Below are positions 41,094-51,256 of a stretch of 64,000 nucleotides of DNA, piece by piece (within the stretch, counting starts at the first letter, position 1; each line of letters starts with the position of its first letter). The DNA comes from a bacterium. GTDB lineage: Bacteria; Pseudomonadota; Alphaproteobacteria; Rhizobiales; Aestuariivirgaceae. The position numbers and the translations under genes are program-made. Under the pieces are notes generated by a model. That model was not told the DNA's origin. It did no database searches and saw only the letters and a program-made list of their open reading frames with translations. The stretch is taken from positions 62,001 through 126,000 of the forward strand of contig JALHQC010000003.1 of NCBI GenBank assembly GCA_022842165.1, read 5' to 3'.

Positions 41094-42407
41094 TCAGACC
41101 TTGTAGTAGCGGTTGGCGCGCTTCTCGGCCTGGGCGATCGCCTCTTCAGGCGTTGCCGCACCGGTCACGACGGAGGCGAACATATCGACCACCACATAGT
41201 CGGCCATGACGGCGGCGGAGGCATAGCCCAGCGGCCCGGCATAGCCGTTGGGCCGCAAGGTTGCCGAGGCGACGGCATAGGGTGCGTGCAGCGGGTCCGC
41301 CGTCCACACCGGGTTGTCGGCGAAGGCTTTCAGTGGCTGGCAGCAATAGGCGCTGGAGCCGGTGATCCAGGCGTTCATCTGCTCGGCTTCGAACATGAAC
41401 TTCAGGTAGGCCTTGCAGGCGTTGGGGAACTTCGTGTGGTTGAACACGATGGCCTGCGTGGTCTGGTGGAGTTCGACGCTCTTGCCAACGGGGCCGACGG
41501 GGAAGTTCACGGTGCGGAGATCGGCCACCATGTCCTTCAGCTTCTCGTCCTTCTTGGCGGCGTAGTAGAGCGAAACACCATTGGCCGTCAGCGACACCTG
41601 GCCCGCGAGGAAGGCGCGGTTGTTGTTGATGTCGAGCCAGCTTTCCGTGCCCGGAATGAAGGTGTCGTAGAGCGCCTTGGCGTAGTTCAAGGCTGCCAGC
41701 GTCTCGGGGCTGTTGATCGCCACCACGCCCTTCTCGTCCACCATCTTGCCGCCATGACTCCACAGCAGCCAGTGGGCATAGTTGTTGCCGTCGCCCACGG
41801 CCTTGCCATGCGCGAAGCCAGCGGGCGTGCCCTTGGCCTGCAACGCCTTGCAGAGTTCGAGGAAGCCTGCGGTATCCTTCGGGAACTCCTTGAAGCCCGC
41901 CGCCTCGATGTGGCTCTGGCGATAGCAGATGGCGTTGCCAATGGCGGCCAGCGGCAGGGCGATGTACTTGTCGCCGCGCGTAGCATAGCCCTTGAGGCCT
42001 TCATAGAAGCCGCCGTATTTGCCATCGAGATAGGTGCCGAGGTCTGTCAGGTCGACCAGCTTGTCCGGATACTGGTGCGGATCGTCGAACCAGCAGAGAA
42101 CCATGTCGGGGCCCGATCCGACGTTCGCGGCCACTGCCGACTTCGGACGGATGTCTTCCCAGCTTTCCTTGTCGACGCGGACTTCGACGCCGGTCGCCTC
42201 CGTGAACTTCTTGGTGTTGGCCAACCACGCATCTTCATCGCCCTGCACGAAGGGCGACCAGCGCAGGAGGCGAAGGCTGGCGCCTTCTTCGGGTGTGTAG
42301 CTCGGTTCCTGTGCAAAGGCTGGGATGTTTCCGCCGAACCCGAGACCGGCTGTGGCGGCAAGTCCTGCGGCCGATACCGCAAGCAGATCGCGTCTGTTGA
42401 TTTTCAT
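41094..42407 (-). CDS. CUT1 sugar ABC transporter periplasmic binding protein
   Basis: 437 residues. The N-terminus MKINRRDLLAVSAAGLAATAGLGFGG is twin-arginine-like (NRRDLL), so export may be by Tat, unlike the Sec-type AglE. The mature protein is a family 1 solute-binding protein: LRLLRWSPFVQGDEDAWLANTKKFTEATGVEVRVDKESW, DMVLCWFDDPHQYPDKLVDLTDLG, ITGSSAYCCQPLKAFAD. GGAGGAAAGCA precedes the ATG at 42407. The ligand cannot be told; family 1 CUT1 proteins take oligosaccharides, glycerol phosphate or polyols. Confidence 0.9.
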   Translation of the reverse strand: MKINRRDLLAVSAAGLAATAGLGFGGNIPAFAQEPSYTPEEGASLRLLRWSPFVQGDEDAWLANTKKFTEATGVEVRVDKESWEDIRPKSAVAANVGSGPDMVLCWFDDPHQYPDKLVDLTDLGTYLDGKYGGFYEGLKGYATRGDKYIALPLAAIGNAICYRQSHIEAAGFKEFPKDTAGFLELCKALQAKGTPAGFAHGKAVGDGNNYAHWLLWSHGGKMVDEKGVVAINSPETLAALNYAKALYDTFIPGTESWLDINNNRAFLAGQVSLTANGVSLYYAAKKDEKLKDMVADLRTVNFPVGPVGKSVELHQTTQAIVFNHTKFPNACKAYLKFMFEAEQMNAWITGSSAYCCQPLKAFADNPVWTADPLHAPYAVASATLRPNGYAGPLGYASAAVMADYVVVDMFASVVTGAATPEEAIAQAEKRANRYYKV

Positions 42408-42491
42408 TGCTTTCCTCCTAAGCGTTTCCGGGAATTTGCGAGTTGTCCATCCGGCGCCATCCCGTGGCAGCACCGGAGGCTTGAGCCTTCA

Positions 42492-43565
<1,074 letters not shown>

Positions 43566-43675
43566 TATTGAAAGCGCAACTGGTGGCCTATTGCTCTTGT
43601 TCCACCACGCGACTGATCGGATGGAAATGCCCTTAAGTGCTGTTTTTTCAAACGATGGGGAGTGGATGTCAAGTT

Positions 43676-43703
43676 TTGATAGCACCTGACCAAAGTTTAA
43701 TGT
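43676..43703 (+). promoter_or_regulatory. Candidate promoter for the IMPase-family gene
   Basis: TTGATA at 43676-43681 and TAATGT at 43698-43703, spaced 16 nt, 115 bp upstream of the ATG in the AT-rich divergent region. Sigma-70-like, untested. Confidence 0.35.
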
Positions 43704-43817
43704 GCATTAGTGCTCATGTGGACAGTCGTCTGCAGCAATGCGATTCTTGATTATAGTAGGATCGAACGGCTTCTACGGCTAACAAAAGCGCCACCTTGAC
43801 GAGAGGAATGCCGCTTG

Positions 43818-44645
43818 ATGACTGAACATGCCTTGCAGGTTTCACGCCGGCTCGAATTGGCCAACAGGATTGCCATCGAAGCGGGTGCCCTCGGCCTTAC
43901 CTATTTCAAGCGGGTTTCGGAACTCACAGTCGTCAGCAAGGGCCATCAGGACATGGTTTCCGAGGCCGATCGCGATGTTGAGACATTTCTACGCGTTGAA
44001 ATCATGAAGGCCTTCCCGGACGACAGCATCCTTGGCGAAGAAGGCGGATTGGCCGTAGGTCTATCCGGATACACCTGGGTTCTCGATCCCATCGACGGCA
44101 CGGCCAACTTCGTCAATGGCATTCCGGCGTGGTGCGTCGTCGTTGCCTGCGTCAGCGACAAGGGAACTGTGGCAGGCGTCATCCATGATCCGAACGCGAG
44201 CGAAACTTTCGCGGCATCGCTGGGCGGCGGCGCCACGATCAACGGACAGCCAATGATGGCGTCACGCGCCACTAGCCTCATGCAGGGCTCTGTCGGTGTC
44301 GGGTTATCCAACCGTGTCGACTGGCGGCCCGCTGCAGAGTTCATCAGTGCTCTGATGAGCGAAGGGGGGCTGTTCTTCCGCAACGCTTCGGGCGCGCTCA
44401 TGCTGGCCTATGCCGCGTCGGGGCGCCTGCTCGGTTATGTCGAGCAGCACATGAATGCCTGGGATTGCGTCGCGGGGCTTCTGATGATGAGCGAGGCGGG
44501 CGGCCGCGTGCATCACGTCGACAGCGGTTTGATGCTGCGATATGGCGGCCTCGCCATCGCGGGCGGCGCGGGTGTCTATGACGATATCCGCCGCCTTGCA
44601 GAAGCCGCCTTCACTGCGGAAGCAGCACCGGGCCTTCCGCGGTAA
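43818..44645 (+). CDS. Inositol-monophosphatase-family phosphatase
   Basis: 275 residues, full-length. Metal motifs are intact: GEEGG (Glu74, Glu75), DPIDGTANF (Asp90, Asp93) and the third metal site in AWDCVAG. The family includes inositol-1-phosphatase, histidinol-phosphatase and sugar-bisphosphatases, so the substrate could be a sugar or inositol phosphate. GAGAGGA lies 10 nt before the ATG at 43818 (a TTG one codon earlier is less likely). Its last 35 bp overlap the convergent AfuC-like ATPase gene. With an AfuABC-like importer next door, removing phosphate from imported sugar phosphate is a sensible job. Confidence 0.9.
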   Translation: MTEHALQVSRRLELANRIAIEAGALGLTYFKRVSELTVVSKGHQDMVSEADRDVETFLRVEIMKAFPDDSILGEEGGLAVGLSGYTWVLDPIDGTANFVNGIPAWCVVVACVSDKGTVAGVIHDPNASETFAASLGGGATINGQPMMASRATSLMQGSVGVGLSNRVDWRPAAEFISALMSEGGLFFRNASGALMLAYAASGRLLGYVEQHMNAWDCVAGLLMMSEAGGRVHHVDSGLMLRYGGLAIAGGAGVYDDIRRLAEAAFTAEAAPGLPR

Positions 44646-45681
44646 AGCCGATCGCCACCGGCCCGCCGACCGTCAATCTGTCATCGCCATCCAGTGCCTT
44701 GGCAAAAATATTTCCGGCGGCTGATTCCACGCTGTATTCCCAGTGGCTGCCAACATAGGTGGCCTTGCGCAATGTGCCGGTGAAGCCTGATTTCGCGGCT
44801 GCGGGCGCAAGCAGGATGCGGTTCGGGCGAACGGCAAGCCTTGCCGGGCCTTTCCCCACTCCGCGTGCCGCCAGCGTGACGGTCATGCCGTCAATGCGGA
44901 CTTGTGCACGGCCGTCCGTCACGTCCTCCACCACACAGGGCAGGATGTTGGCCTCGCCGATGAAGTCCGCCACGAAGGCCGTGTCAGGCGCTTCGTAAAG
45001 CTGGCGCGGCGTTCCCATCTGAGCAATGACCGCATTGTTCATCACGATGATGCGGTCGGATACGGCAAGCGCTTCCTCCTGATCATGCGTCACGTAGACG
45101 ACCGTCAGGCCAAGCGAGGTCTGGATCTCGCGGATTTCTTCGCGAACCTGACGCCTGAGCTTGGCATCGAGATTGGACAGCGGTTCGTCGAACAGCAGCA
45201 CCTCCGGCTCAAGCACCAGCGCACGGGCCACCGCTACGCGCTGCTGCTGGCCGCCTGACAGTTCGCTGGGGCTGCGCGACCCGTATCCCTTGAGGCCGAC
45301 GAGCGCCAGCCCAGCTTCGGTGCGTTCGCGCACCTCATCCTTCGAATGGCCGGAGAGCTTGAGGCCATAGGACACATTTTCCTGAACCGACATGTGCGGG
45401 AAGAGAGCATAGGATTGAAACACCATGCTCACGTCGCGGTCGGTGGCGGGAAGCTTCGTCACATCCCGCCCGCCAATCACGATGCGGCCCGCGGTCGCCA
45501 TCTCGAGCCCGGCGATCATCCGCAGCGTCGTCGTCTTGCCGCAGCCCGATGGCCCCAGCAGCGTCACCAGTGTGCCTGCAGCCACGGCAAAGGAAACATC
45601 GTCGACGGCCTTCACCATGCCGCCATAGACCTTGGTGACGTGTTCGAATTCAACCGATGCCGCGTTGCCCTTGATCTTCAT
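44611..45681 (-). CDS. ABC transporter ATP-binding protein (AfuC/FbpC/PotA-like)
   Basis: 356 residues. Walker A GPSGCGKTT, signature LSGGQQQRVAVARAL, Walker B VLLFDEPLSNLD and YVTHDQEEAL are present, and a TOBE-like domain follows. It drives the fused permease immediately upstream in the operon (gap 3 nt). The Fe(3+)/spermidine group is a loose label; see the binding protein. Its tail overlaps the phosphatase gene by 35 bp. Confidence 0.9.
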   Translation of the reverse strand: MKIKGNAASVEFEHVTKVYGGMVKAVDDVSFAVAAGTLVTLLGPSGCGKTTTLRMIAGLEMATAGRIVIGGRDVTKLPATDRDVSMVFQSYALFPHMSVQENVSYGLKLSGHSKDEVRERTEAGLALVGLKGYGSRSPSELSGGQQQRVAVARALVLEPEVLLFDEPLSNLDAKLRRQVREEIREIQTSLGLTVVYVTHDQEEALAVSDRIIVMNNAVIAQMGTPRQLYEAPDTAFVADFIGEANILPCVVEDVTDGRAQVRIDGMTVTLAARGVGKGPARLAVRPNRILLAPAAAKSGFTGTLRKATYVGSHWEYSVESAAGNIFAKALDGDDRLTVGGPVAIGFTAEGPVLLPQ

Positions 45682-45684
45682 GCC

Positions 45685-47925
45685 TTAGCCGCCTGCTTCC
45701 CAGTTGGTGCGTGACTGATCGAACCGCCGGCCAAGCTGGCGCCTGCCAACGAGAAGCTGGAACAGGCCGATGGCCGCGAACATGACGAAGATCAGAACCG
45801 TGGAATAGGCGATCGCCAGACCATAGTCGTTGTTCTCCACACGGCCGATGATGTAGCTCGTCGCCATGTCGTAGCGCGCGCTGACGAGGAAGATCACGGC
45901 GCTGATCGCGGTCATGGCGCGCACGAATGAATAGACGAGGGCCGCGAGGATCGCGGGCCGCAGCAGCGGCAGGATGATTTTCCGGAAAGTCTGCCAGCTG
46001 TTGGCGCCAAGCGTCAGCGAGGCCTCGTCCAGGCTCTTGTCGAGCTGAGACATCGAAGCGACGCCGGCCCTCACGCCCACCGGCATGTTCCTGAAGATAA
46101 AGCTCAGGATGAGGATCAGCCCCGTGCCGGTGAGTTCTATGGGCGGCACGTTGAACGCCACGATGTAGGAGACACCGATCACCGTGCCCGGCACGGCGAA
46201 GCTGAGCATCGTGGTGAATTCAAACGCCTGCTTTCCCGCAAAACTCTGGCGCACCAGCAGATAGGCCGTCAGCAGTCCGATGGCCGCGGTCAGCGGTGCC
46301 GAGATCGCCGAAATCTGCAGTGTCGTCCAGAAACTGTCCCAGGCCGCGCCGCTGAAATGCAGGCCGAACTCATTCCAGCTCAGGCCGAAGGCGCGGACGT
46401 AGTGATTGAAGGTCAGGTTGTTCTTGAGGCCCCAGACCTCGACGAAGCTGCCATAGATGATGATGAAATAGACAACCAGCGTGAACACGGTCCAGACTCC
46501 GGCAATGGCGAAGAGCACATACCGCAGTTGCTTCGGCAGCAGCGGATGGTGTCCGCTGTCGCCCTTGCCCGTCAGAGTCGTATAGGATTTCTTGCCCAAC
46601 CAAAACCGCTGCAGGTAGAAGGCGGCGAGCGTGAAAAACAGCAGGACCATCGCAAGCACCGCCGCCCGCCCGGCGTCGTTCTGCGCACCGACGATGGCAA
46701 AGAAGATTTCGGTCGACAGCACGTCGAAGTTGCCGCTCAGCACCAGCGGGTTGCCGAAGTCCGCCATGCTCTCGATGAAACCGAGAAGGAAGGCGTTGGC
46801 AAGGCCCGGCCGCATGAGCGGCAGGGACACGGTGCGGAAGGTGTGCCAGCGCCCGGCCCGCAATGTTTGCGCTGCCTCTTCCATCGAAGGGCTGACGCCT
46901 TCGACCACGCCGATTAACACCAGGAATGCGATGGGCGTGAAGGCAAGAAGCTGTGCGATGAAGACGCCGGTGAAGCCATAAACCCAGCGCGTCGGCTGCA
47001 TGCCGGTAATGCCGGCGATCGTGGTCGTCACCGTTCCGGACAGGCCGAACAGCAGGATGATGGCGAGACCAATCACGAAAGGCGGCGTGATGATGGGAAG
47101 CAGCGTCATCGCCCGTAGGAACCGGCCAAACCGGAAGCCGGTGCGGGTGACGACGAGCGCGAAGACAAGGCCAAGCAACGTGCTGAAAAGACCCACCATC
47201 ACGGCGAGGAACAGCGAGTTCCAGGCAACGCCGCAGCGTGTGCCGCCTGTCATGCAGGCGAGGCTCCAGATCTTGCGGTCGGCGAATTTCGCGATGAATA
47301 CCGAGAGCGAATAGCTGCCGTCGTCGGTCTGTAGGCCAGCGATGAACATCTTCATAATGGGGAAGAATATGAAGATTCCGACGACCGCGATGACGAAGCC
47401 GATGGAGCCGACGACGAAGGTATCGCCGTTAACCACGCCGCGCGCGGCCAGGCCGCTTGACAGGAAAAACAGAAAGGCGGCGGCCGTGAACAGCGCACCA
47501 TAGCCCATCCCGAATTGCCGGATGTCCTGCGGGCCGAACAGCGCCTCGAGCCAGGACCATTCGAAACCATTGAGCCCGATGGCGAAGCCCTGCAGCAGCA
47601 GCCAGATGAGGCCGCCCGCGCCGGCAAACAGCAGCGTCGCTGAAAACAGCGGGTCAGACTTCAGGCGGCCCCATGCTGCCAATGGCAACAGCAGGAACAC
47701 GAGATGCGGCAGAAGCCACGGCCGCTCCAGCCCCGCAAACAGCCCGGATGCGCCGGAGCCCCGGAAGGGCCAGCCGCCGGTAATCCAGCGCATGTCCAGA
47801 TAGCCACGTTCAATGCCATACCATGGCAGCAGCACGAAGGCCGCAAGCCCGGTCAGCAGCCAGAAGGTGACATTGCGGTCCAGCCCGTGCCGGAGCACGG
47901 GCCGGTCTATCGAAGCGGCGGTCAC
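45685..47925 (-). CDS. Fused two-domain ABC permease (AfuB/FbpB-like)
   Basis: 746 residues containing two complete permease halves. The first EAA loop is EEAAQTLRAGRWHTFRTVSLPLMRPGL (about residue 350) and the second is DEASLTLGANSWQTFRKIILPLLRPAI (about residue 645), so one chain forms the channel. About 12-14 membrane segments and an extended N-terminal membrane region of about 200 residues are visible. Fused permeases of this size are found in iron-type and hexose-phosphate AfuABC importers. It lies between the ATPase and binding-protein genes with gaps of 3 and 10 nt. Confidence 0.88.
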   Translation of the reverse strand: MTAASIDRPVLRHGLDRNVTFWLLTGLAAFVLLPWYGIERGYLDMRWITGGWPFRGSGASGLFAGLERPWLLPHLVFLLLPLAAWGRLKSDPLFSATLLFAGAGGLIWLLLQGFAIGLNGFEWSWLEALFGPQDIRQFGMGYGALFTAAAFLFFLSSGLAARGVVNGDTFVVGSIGFVIAVVGIFIFFPIMKMFIAGLQTDDGSYSLSVFIAKFADRKIWSLACMTGGTRCGVAWNSLFLAVMVGLFSTLLGLVFALVVTRTGFRFGRFLRAMTLLPIITPPFVIGLAIILLFGLSGTVTTTIAGITGMQPTRWVYGFTGVFIAQLLAFTPIAFLVLIGVVEGVSPSMEEAAQTLRAGRWHTFRTVSLPLMRPGLANAFLLGFIESMADFGNPLVLSGNFDVLSTEIFFAIVGAQNDAGRAAVLAMVLLFFTLAAFYLQRFWLGKKSYTTLTGKGDSGHHPLLPKQLRYVLFAIAGVWTVFTLVVYFIIIYGSFVEVWGLKNNLTFNHYVRAFGLSWNEFGLHFSGAAWDSFWTTLQISAISAPLTAAIGLLTAYLLVRQSFAGKQAFEFTTMLSFAVPGTVIGVSYIVAFNVPPIELTGTGLILILSFIFRNMPVGVRAGVASMSQLDKSLDEASLTLGANSWQTFRKIILPLLRPAILAALVYSFVRAMTAISAVIFLVSARYDMATSYIIGRVENNDYGLAIAYSTVLIFVMFAAIGLFQLLVGRRQLGRRFDQSRTNWEAGG

Positions 47926-47935
47926 CGTTCGCGCA

Positions 47936-48955
47936 TTACTGCGGCAGCGTGCTCACATCGTCATCCCACTTCTTCAGCAAGCGCTTGCGCTCTTCCGAGG
48001 AGCCAAACTTCGCGAAATCATAATCGATCAACTTGATCGCCGACAGGTCTGGCGAGAGCGGCGAAATCTTGGCGTTCTTGTTCGACGGCACCTGATAGGA
48101 CTTGGCCTCAACCGCGCGCGACTGCACATCAGCCGAAAGTGCCCAGTCATAGAACTTCTTGGCATTCTCGGGATTGCGCGCGCCCTTGATGATGCTCATC
48201 GAGCCGATTTCGTAGCCCGTGCCTTCGCAGGGCGCCACGGTCTTGATCGGGAAGCCCTGCGCCGTCTGCGCCACGGCATCATGCATGAAGACGATCCCGA
48301 CGGTCGTCTCGCCCTTCGCTGCCGCCTTGATCGGCGCCGAGCCCGACTTCGTGTATTGGTTCACGTTGACGTGCAGCTTCTTCATGTAGTCGAAGCCGCC
48401 GTCCTCGCCGAACAGCTGCACCATCGTGGCAAGCGTCGTATAGGCCGTGCCGGATGAGTTCGGATTGGCGATCTGGATGTGACCCTTGAATTCGGGCTTC
48501 AAGAGGTCGGCCCAGCAGGCTGGTGCGGGCAGGTTGTTCTGCTTCAGAAGATCCTCGTTGTAGCCAAAGCCCAGCGCGCCGGAATAGATGCCGATGGTCT
48601 TGTTGCCGGAAGCTTCCGACTGCTTGATAGACCACGGCTGCAATTCGCCGCGCATGGGTGACTCATAGGCTTCCGACAGTCCTTCCTCGGCAGCCTGCAA
48701 GTGAGGATCGCCCGTTCCGCCCCACCAGATGTCGCCCTTCGGATTGGCGGCTTCCGCTTTCACCTGGGCGAAGGTTTCGCCCGAGCTCTTGCGCGTCATG
48801 TCGACGTTGATGCCGGTTGCCTCTTCAAAGCCGCGCGCCATGAGCTGGCACCATTCCTCGTCGGCGCTGCAATAAAGGGTCAGGTCGTCTGCGATGGCCG
48901 GAGTTGTCATCAGCATTGAACCGAGTAGGGCCATCGTCGCAAGTTTGAGTTTCAT
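47936..48955 (-). CDS. ABC transporter periplasmic binding protein (AfuA/FbpA-like; possible sugar-phosphate binder)
   Basis: 339 residues. A signal peptide (MKLKLATMALLGSMLMTTPAIA) precedes a family of binding proteins usually annotated as iron(III). The tyrosines expected in Fe(III) ligand pairs are not obvious here. Instead there is a His-Asp pair at 225-226 (VFMHDAV) and Glu249 in CEGTGYE. From memory, AfuA of Actinobacillus binds glucose-6-phosphate with His205, Asp206 and Glu229, the same spacing of 0, 1 and 24. GGAGG lies 5 nt before the ATG at 48955. A tandem Pho-box-like repeat lies just upstream. Iron remains an alternative. Confidence 0.8.
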   Translation of the reverse strand: MKLKLATMALLGSMLMTTPAIADDLTLYCSADEEWCQLMARGFEEATGINVDMTRKSSGETFAQVKAEAANPKGDIWWGGTGDPHLQAAEEGLSEAYESPMRGELQPWSIKQSEASGNKTIGIYSGALGFGYNEDLLKQNNLPAPACWADLLKPEFKGHIQIANPNSSGTAYTTLATMVQLFGEDGGFDYMKKLHVNVNQYTKSGSAPIKAAAKGETTVGIVFMHDAVAQTAQGFPIKTVAPCEGTGYEIGSMSIIKGARNPENAKKFYDWALSADVQSRAVEAKSYQVPSNKNAKISPLSPDLSAIKLIDYDFAKFGSSEERKRLLKKWDDDVSTLPQ

Positions 48956-48966
48956 TGGATCCTCCA

Positions 48967-48997
48967 CTGTGACAGGTTTATTACGATTATGTGACAG
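48967..48997 (-). promoter_or_regulatory. Pho-box-like direct repeats upstream of the AfuA-like gene
   Basis: On the minus strand CTGTCACATAA, a degenerate middle unit TCGTAATAAAC, and CTGTCACAGTG follow in 11-bp steps. CTGTCAY in 11-bp register is the PhoB box pattern. The site ends 12 nt before the ATG, closer than a normal activator site, so repression or a downstream promoter must be considered. Confidence 0.4.
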
Positions 48998-49399
48998 TCA
49001 GATTGCCCCACTTTTCACAGAAGTCAACAAGGCGACCATATGTTTAATATGAGTCAGAGACCCTGGGGTCTCATAGGCGCTGAAGAAGTTCCTGGCGTGA
49101 CAGATCAGCGAATCGAAGGAAATGCCGGAGTCCGGTAAGACAAACTCGACGCGGCGCGTGCTGGGCAGCACGCTGACGCGTTCCTTCGCCGACTTCGCCT
49201 CGTCATAGACCTGCTGGATCGCATCCCACAGCCGGTTGGCAACGACGCCGGAGATATATCCGGCTTCCGCCAGACCCGGCGGAACGGAGATTGGCTCGGT
49301 TGTCACACGGTCGCGGAACATCTCGACCACGGCGAGCGGCACGATGGTGACAAAAGCAATGAGGAAGGCCGTGTTCAGCGTCAGGCTGCGGACAGACAT
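48998..49399 (-). pseudogene. N-terminal fragment of a larger membrane-anchored protein
   Basis: 133 residues: a membrane segment near the start (LNTAFLIAFVTIVPLAVVEMF) followed by FRDRVTTEPISVPPGLAEAGY, NRLWDAIQQVYDEAKSAKERVSVLPSTRR and VEFVLPDSGISFDSL. The pattern resembles the start of a longer rhizobial membrane protein with a TPR-like C-terminus, and the frame ends abruptly. The true C-terminal part is missing, which points to truncation at the adjacent AfuA promoter region. I cannot name the parent family with confidence. Confidence 0.5.
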
Positions 49400-50202
49400 C
49401 AGCCATGTCTCGAGCCGGTCATTGGGAATACGCCATCACCTGCCGGTAGTGTCGGTTACCTGCACTGCCTCGTGCTGTGCTGGCCGCCGTCGTCTATCGG
49501 CGCAATCTGCCGCCGTTGCGAGCTTCAGAGCAAGACATGTCTGATGATTGCACCAAAACGCCACCTGGCCCGGAAAAAACTCTTTTTTGGCAGACGCAAT
49601 TCCTCACTCGTCAAGATTGCACAAGCCATGGCCAATCACCTTTATGAGGTAACCGGCGAACGTCTACGAAGTTTATGAGCTGGGTAGTCGAGCGGCGCCC
49701 GTTCGATCGCCGCCCCAGGTGGCGTTTGATTTTACAGCAAATGCAGCGATTGCAGCAAAGGTGCCAGTTGAATATGAGGACTGCAGTCGCTAGGACTTCA
49801 GATAGGAAACATAAACTTACGCCAGAACTATTGTCCTTCCTATCAAACATTTAGAAAACCACGCTGGGTGCCGATTGCCTGATGTTGTCATGACTGCATG
49901 ATCTTGACCGTCATTGACGTTGCTCGATCCGCCAGGGAGCGGCCATGACGCCGGTTGCCGTATCCCGTGGCAACCACGTAAGGTGTGCCCGCGATGCTGC
50001 GATGGCCATGCTGAAGCTGTCGCAAGACGGGCCGTGACGGGCGAAGGAAAGGCGGTCGGCGGGAGCGGCGCAGTTGCGCTTGGCGCGCGGAGTGATTTCT
50101 CAGGCTGACACCATGAGTGCCGGCATGAAGCCAGTCCGGCGTGATGCGCGGAACTGGCGTTCTGCCGGCAATTTAATTCAGACGGACCGAAGGAGTGCGA
50201 CG
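49400..50202. other. 803-bp gene-poor stretch
   Basis: No frame is convincing; the few short open frames lack ribosome-binding sites and normal codon use. It holds an inverted-repeat element (49556-49727) and otherwise looks like decayed or insertion-derived DNA between the AfuABC-like and LLM-oxidoreductase operons. The last 50 bp contain the AAGGAG leader of the next gene. Confidence 0.6.
49556..49727. repeat. 172-bp inverted-repeat element (MITE-like or IS remnant)
   Basis: AAACGCCACCTGG (49556-49568) and its exact complement CCAGGTGGCGTTT (49715-49727) bound 172 bp with no gene. A CGG match follows after two mismatches. No target duplication is clear. The size and perfect 13-bp ends are those of a small non-autonomous element. 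Confidence 0.5.
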
Positions 50203-51237
50203 ATGAAATTCCAGCTGGCCATCAATCTCGAGCGGATGGATGCGAGCCTCGACATGCGCGATGTTGCGCGCCACACGCTGGAGATGGTGCAGATGGCCGA
50301 GCGGGGCGGCTTTCACATCGCGTGGTCGGCCGAGCATCATGCGCTGGAAATGACGATAGCGCCGGACCCTTTTCAGCTGCTGACCTGGTGGGGCTGCCAC
50401 ACCAGCACGATCCGGCTCGGCACTGCGGTGGCGGTGGCGCCCTACTGGCACCCGATCAAGCTCGCCGGCGAGGCGGCGATGACCGACCTGCTGACCGGCG
50501 GGCGGCTCGAGTTCGGCATCGGTTCCGGCGCCTATCAGCGCGAATTCGACCGCATGCATCCGGGCCTCAAGCAGACGGATGGCTGGAGATACATGCAGGA
50601 GATGCTGCCCGCGGTTCTGGCGCTGTGGCAGGGCGACTATGAGCACAAGGGCGAGTTCTGGCAGTTCCCGCTGGCAACCTCGGTGCCAAAGCCGCTGCAG
50701 ACGAAGGTGCCGGTCTGGGTCGCGGCGCGTGCGCCCGTCACCTATGATTTTGCCGTGAAGCACGGGCTCAACATCATGTCCTGGCCGCTGACGCGGCCGA
50801 TGTCGGAGGCCGAACTCTACAAGTCTAGGCTTGACGAGGCGATGGCAAACAACCCCGGCAAGGCCCGGCCAGTCTTCGCGATGATGCGGCATACGGCGGT
50901 CTATGACCGAAAAGACCAGTGGGAGGTGCCGGTGAAGGCGGCACAGCGCCAGCTTGGCCAGTTCGAGAACCTGTTCAAGAACCTGGGCGATGTGAAGAAC
51001 GGCTTCCCGAAGGAACTCGATCTGGCCGAGATCTCGAACCGGGCGGAGTACGATCCGAAAATGCTGTCCACGAACCTGATGTTCGGTACCCCCGACGAAG
51101 TGATCGCCAAGCTGAAGCCCTATCAGCAACTGGGCGTCGACCAGTTCACCTATTATGCCAGTCTCGGCCTTGGCCATGCAGAACAGAAGCGATCACTGGA
51201 GCTGTTCTGCAAGGACGTGATGCCCGCGTTCGCGTGA
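50203..51237 (+). CDS. LLM-class flavin-dependent oxidoreductase (bacterial luciferase-like)
   Basis: 344 residues with the TIM barrel of luciferase-like monooxygenases: MKFQLAINLERMD, ERGGFHIAWSAEHHALE (flavin face), IRLGTAVAVAPYWHPIKLAGEAAMTDLLTGGRLEFGIGSG, and KVPVWVAARAP. Members use reduced FMN or F420 to oxidise alkanes, amines, nitrilotriacetates, sulphonates or other small substrates. AAGGAG lies 7 nt before the ATG at 50203; an upstream in-frame start is not supported. It is the first gene of the run that continues through CoA-transferase, AA_synth, aldehyde dehydrogenase and diol dehydratase. Confidence 0.9.
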   Translation: MKFQLAINLERMDASLDMRDVARHTLEMVQMAERGGFHIAWSAEHHALEMTIAPDPFQLLTWWGCHTSTIRLGTAVAVAPYWHPIKLAGEAAMTDLLTGGRLEFGIGSGAYQREFDRMHPGLKQTDGWRYMQEMLPAVLALWQGDYEHKGEFWQFPLATSVPKPLQTKVPVWVAARAPVTYDFAVKHGLNIMSWPLTRPMSEAELYKSRLDEAMANNPGKARPVFAMMRHTAVYDRKDQWEVPVKAAQRQLGQFENLFKNLGDVKNGFPKELDLAEISNRAEYDPKMLSTNLMFGTPDEVIAKLKPYQQLGVDQFTYYASLGLGHAEQKRSLELFCKDVMPAFA

Positions 51238-51256
51238 GGCAGGAAAGGCGCGGCGC

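Noticed and set aside
43818-48955. Fur- or iron-regulated transporter
   Set aside because: No Fur-like palindrome is seen upstream; only Pho-box-like repeats. The binding protein lacks an obvious Tyr-Tyr iron ligand pair. Not fully excluded.
49472-49850. Small frames in the gene-poor stretch
   Set aside because: No ribosome-binding sites, odd composition, and overlap with the inverted-repeat element.
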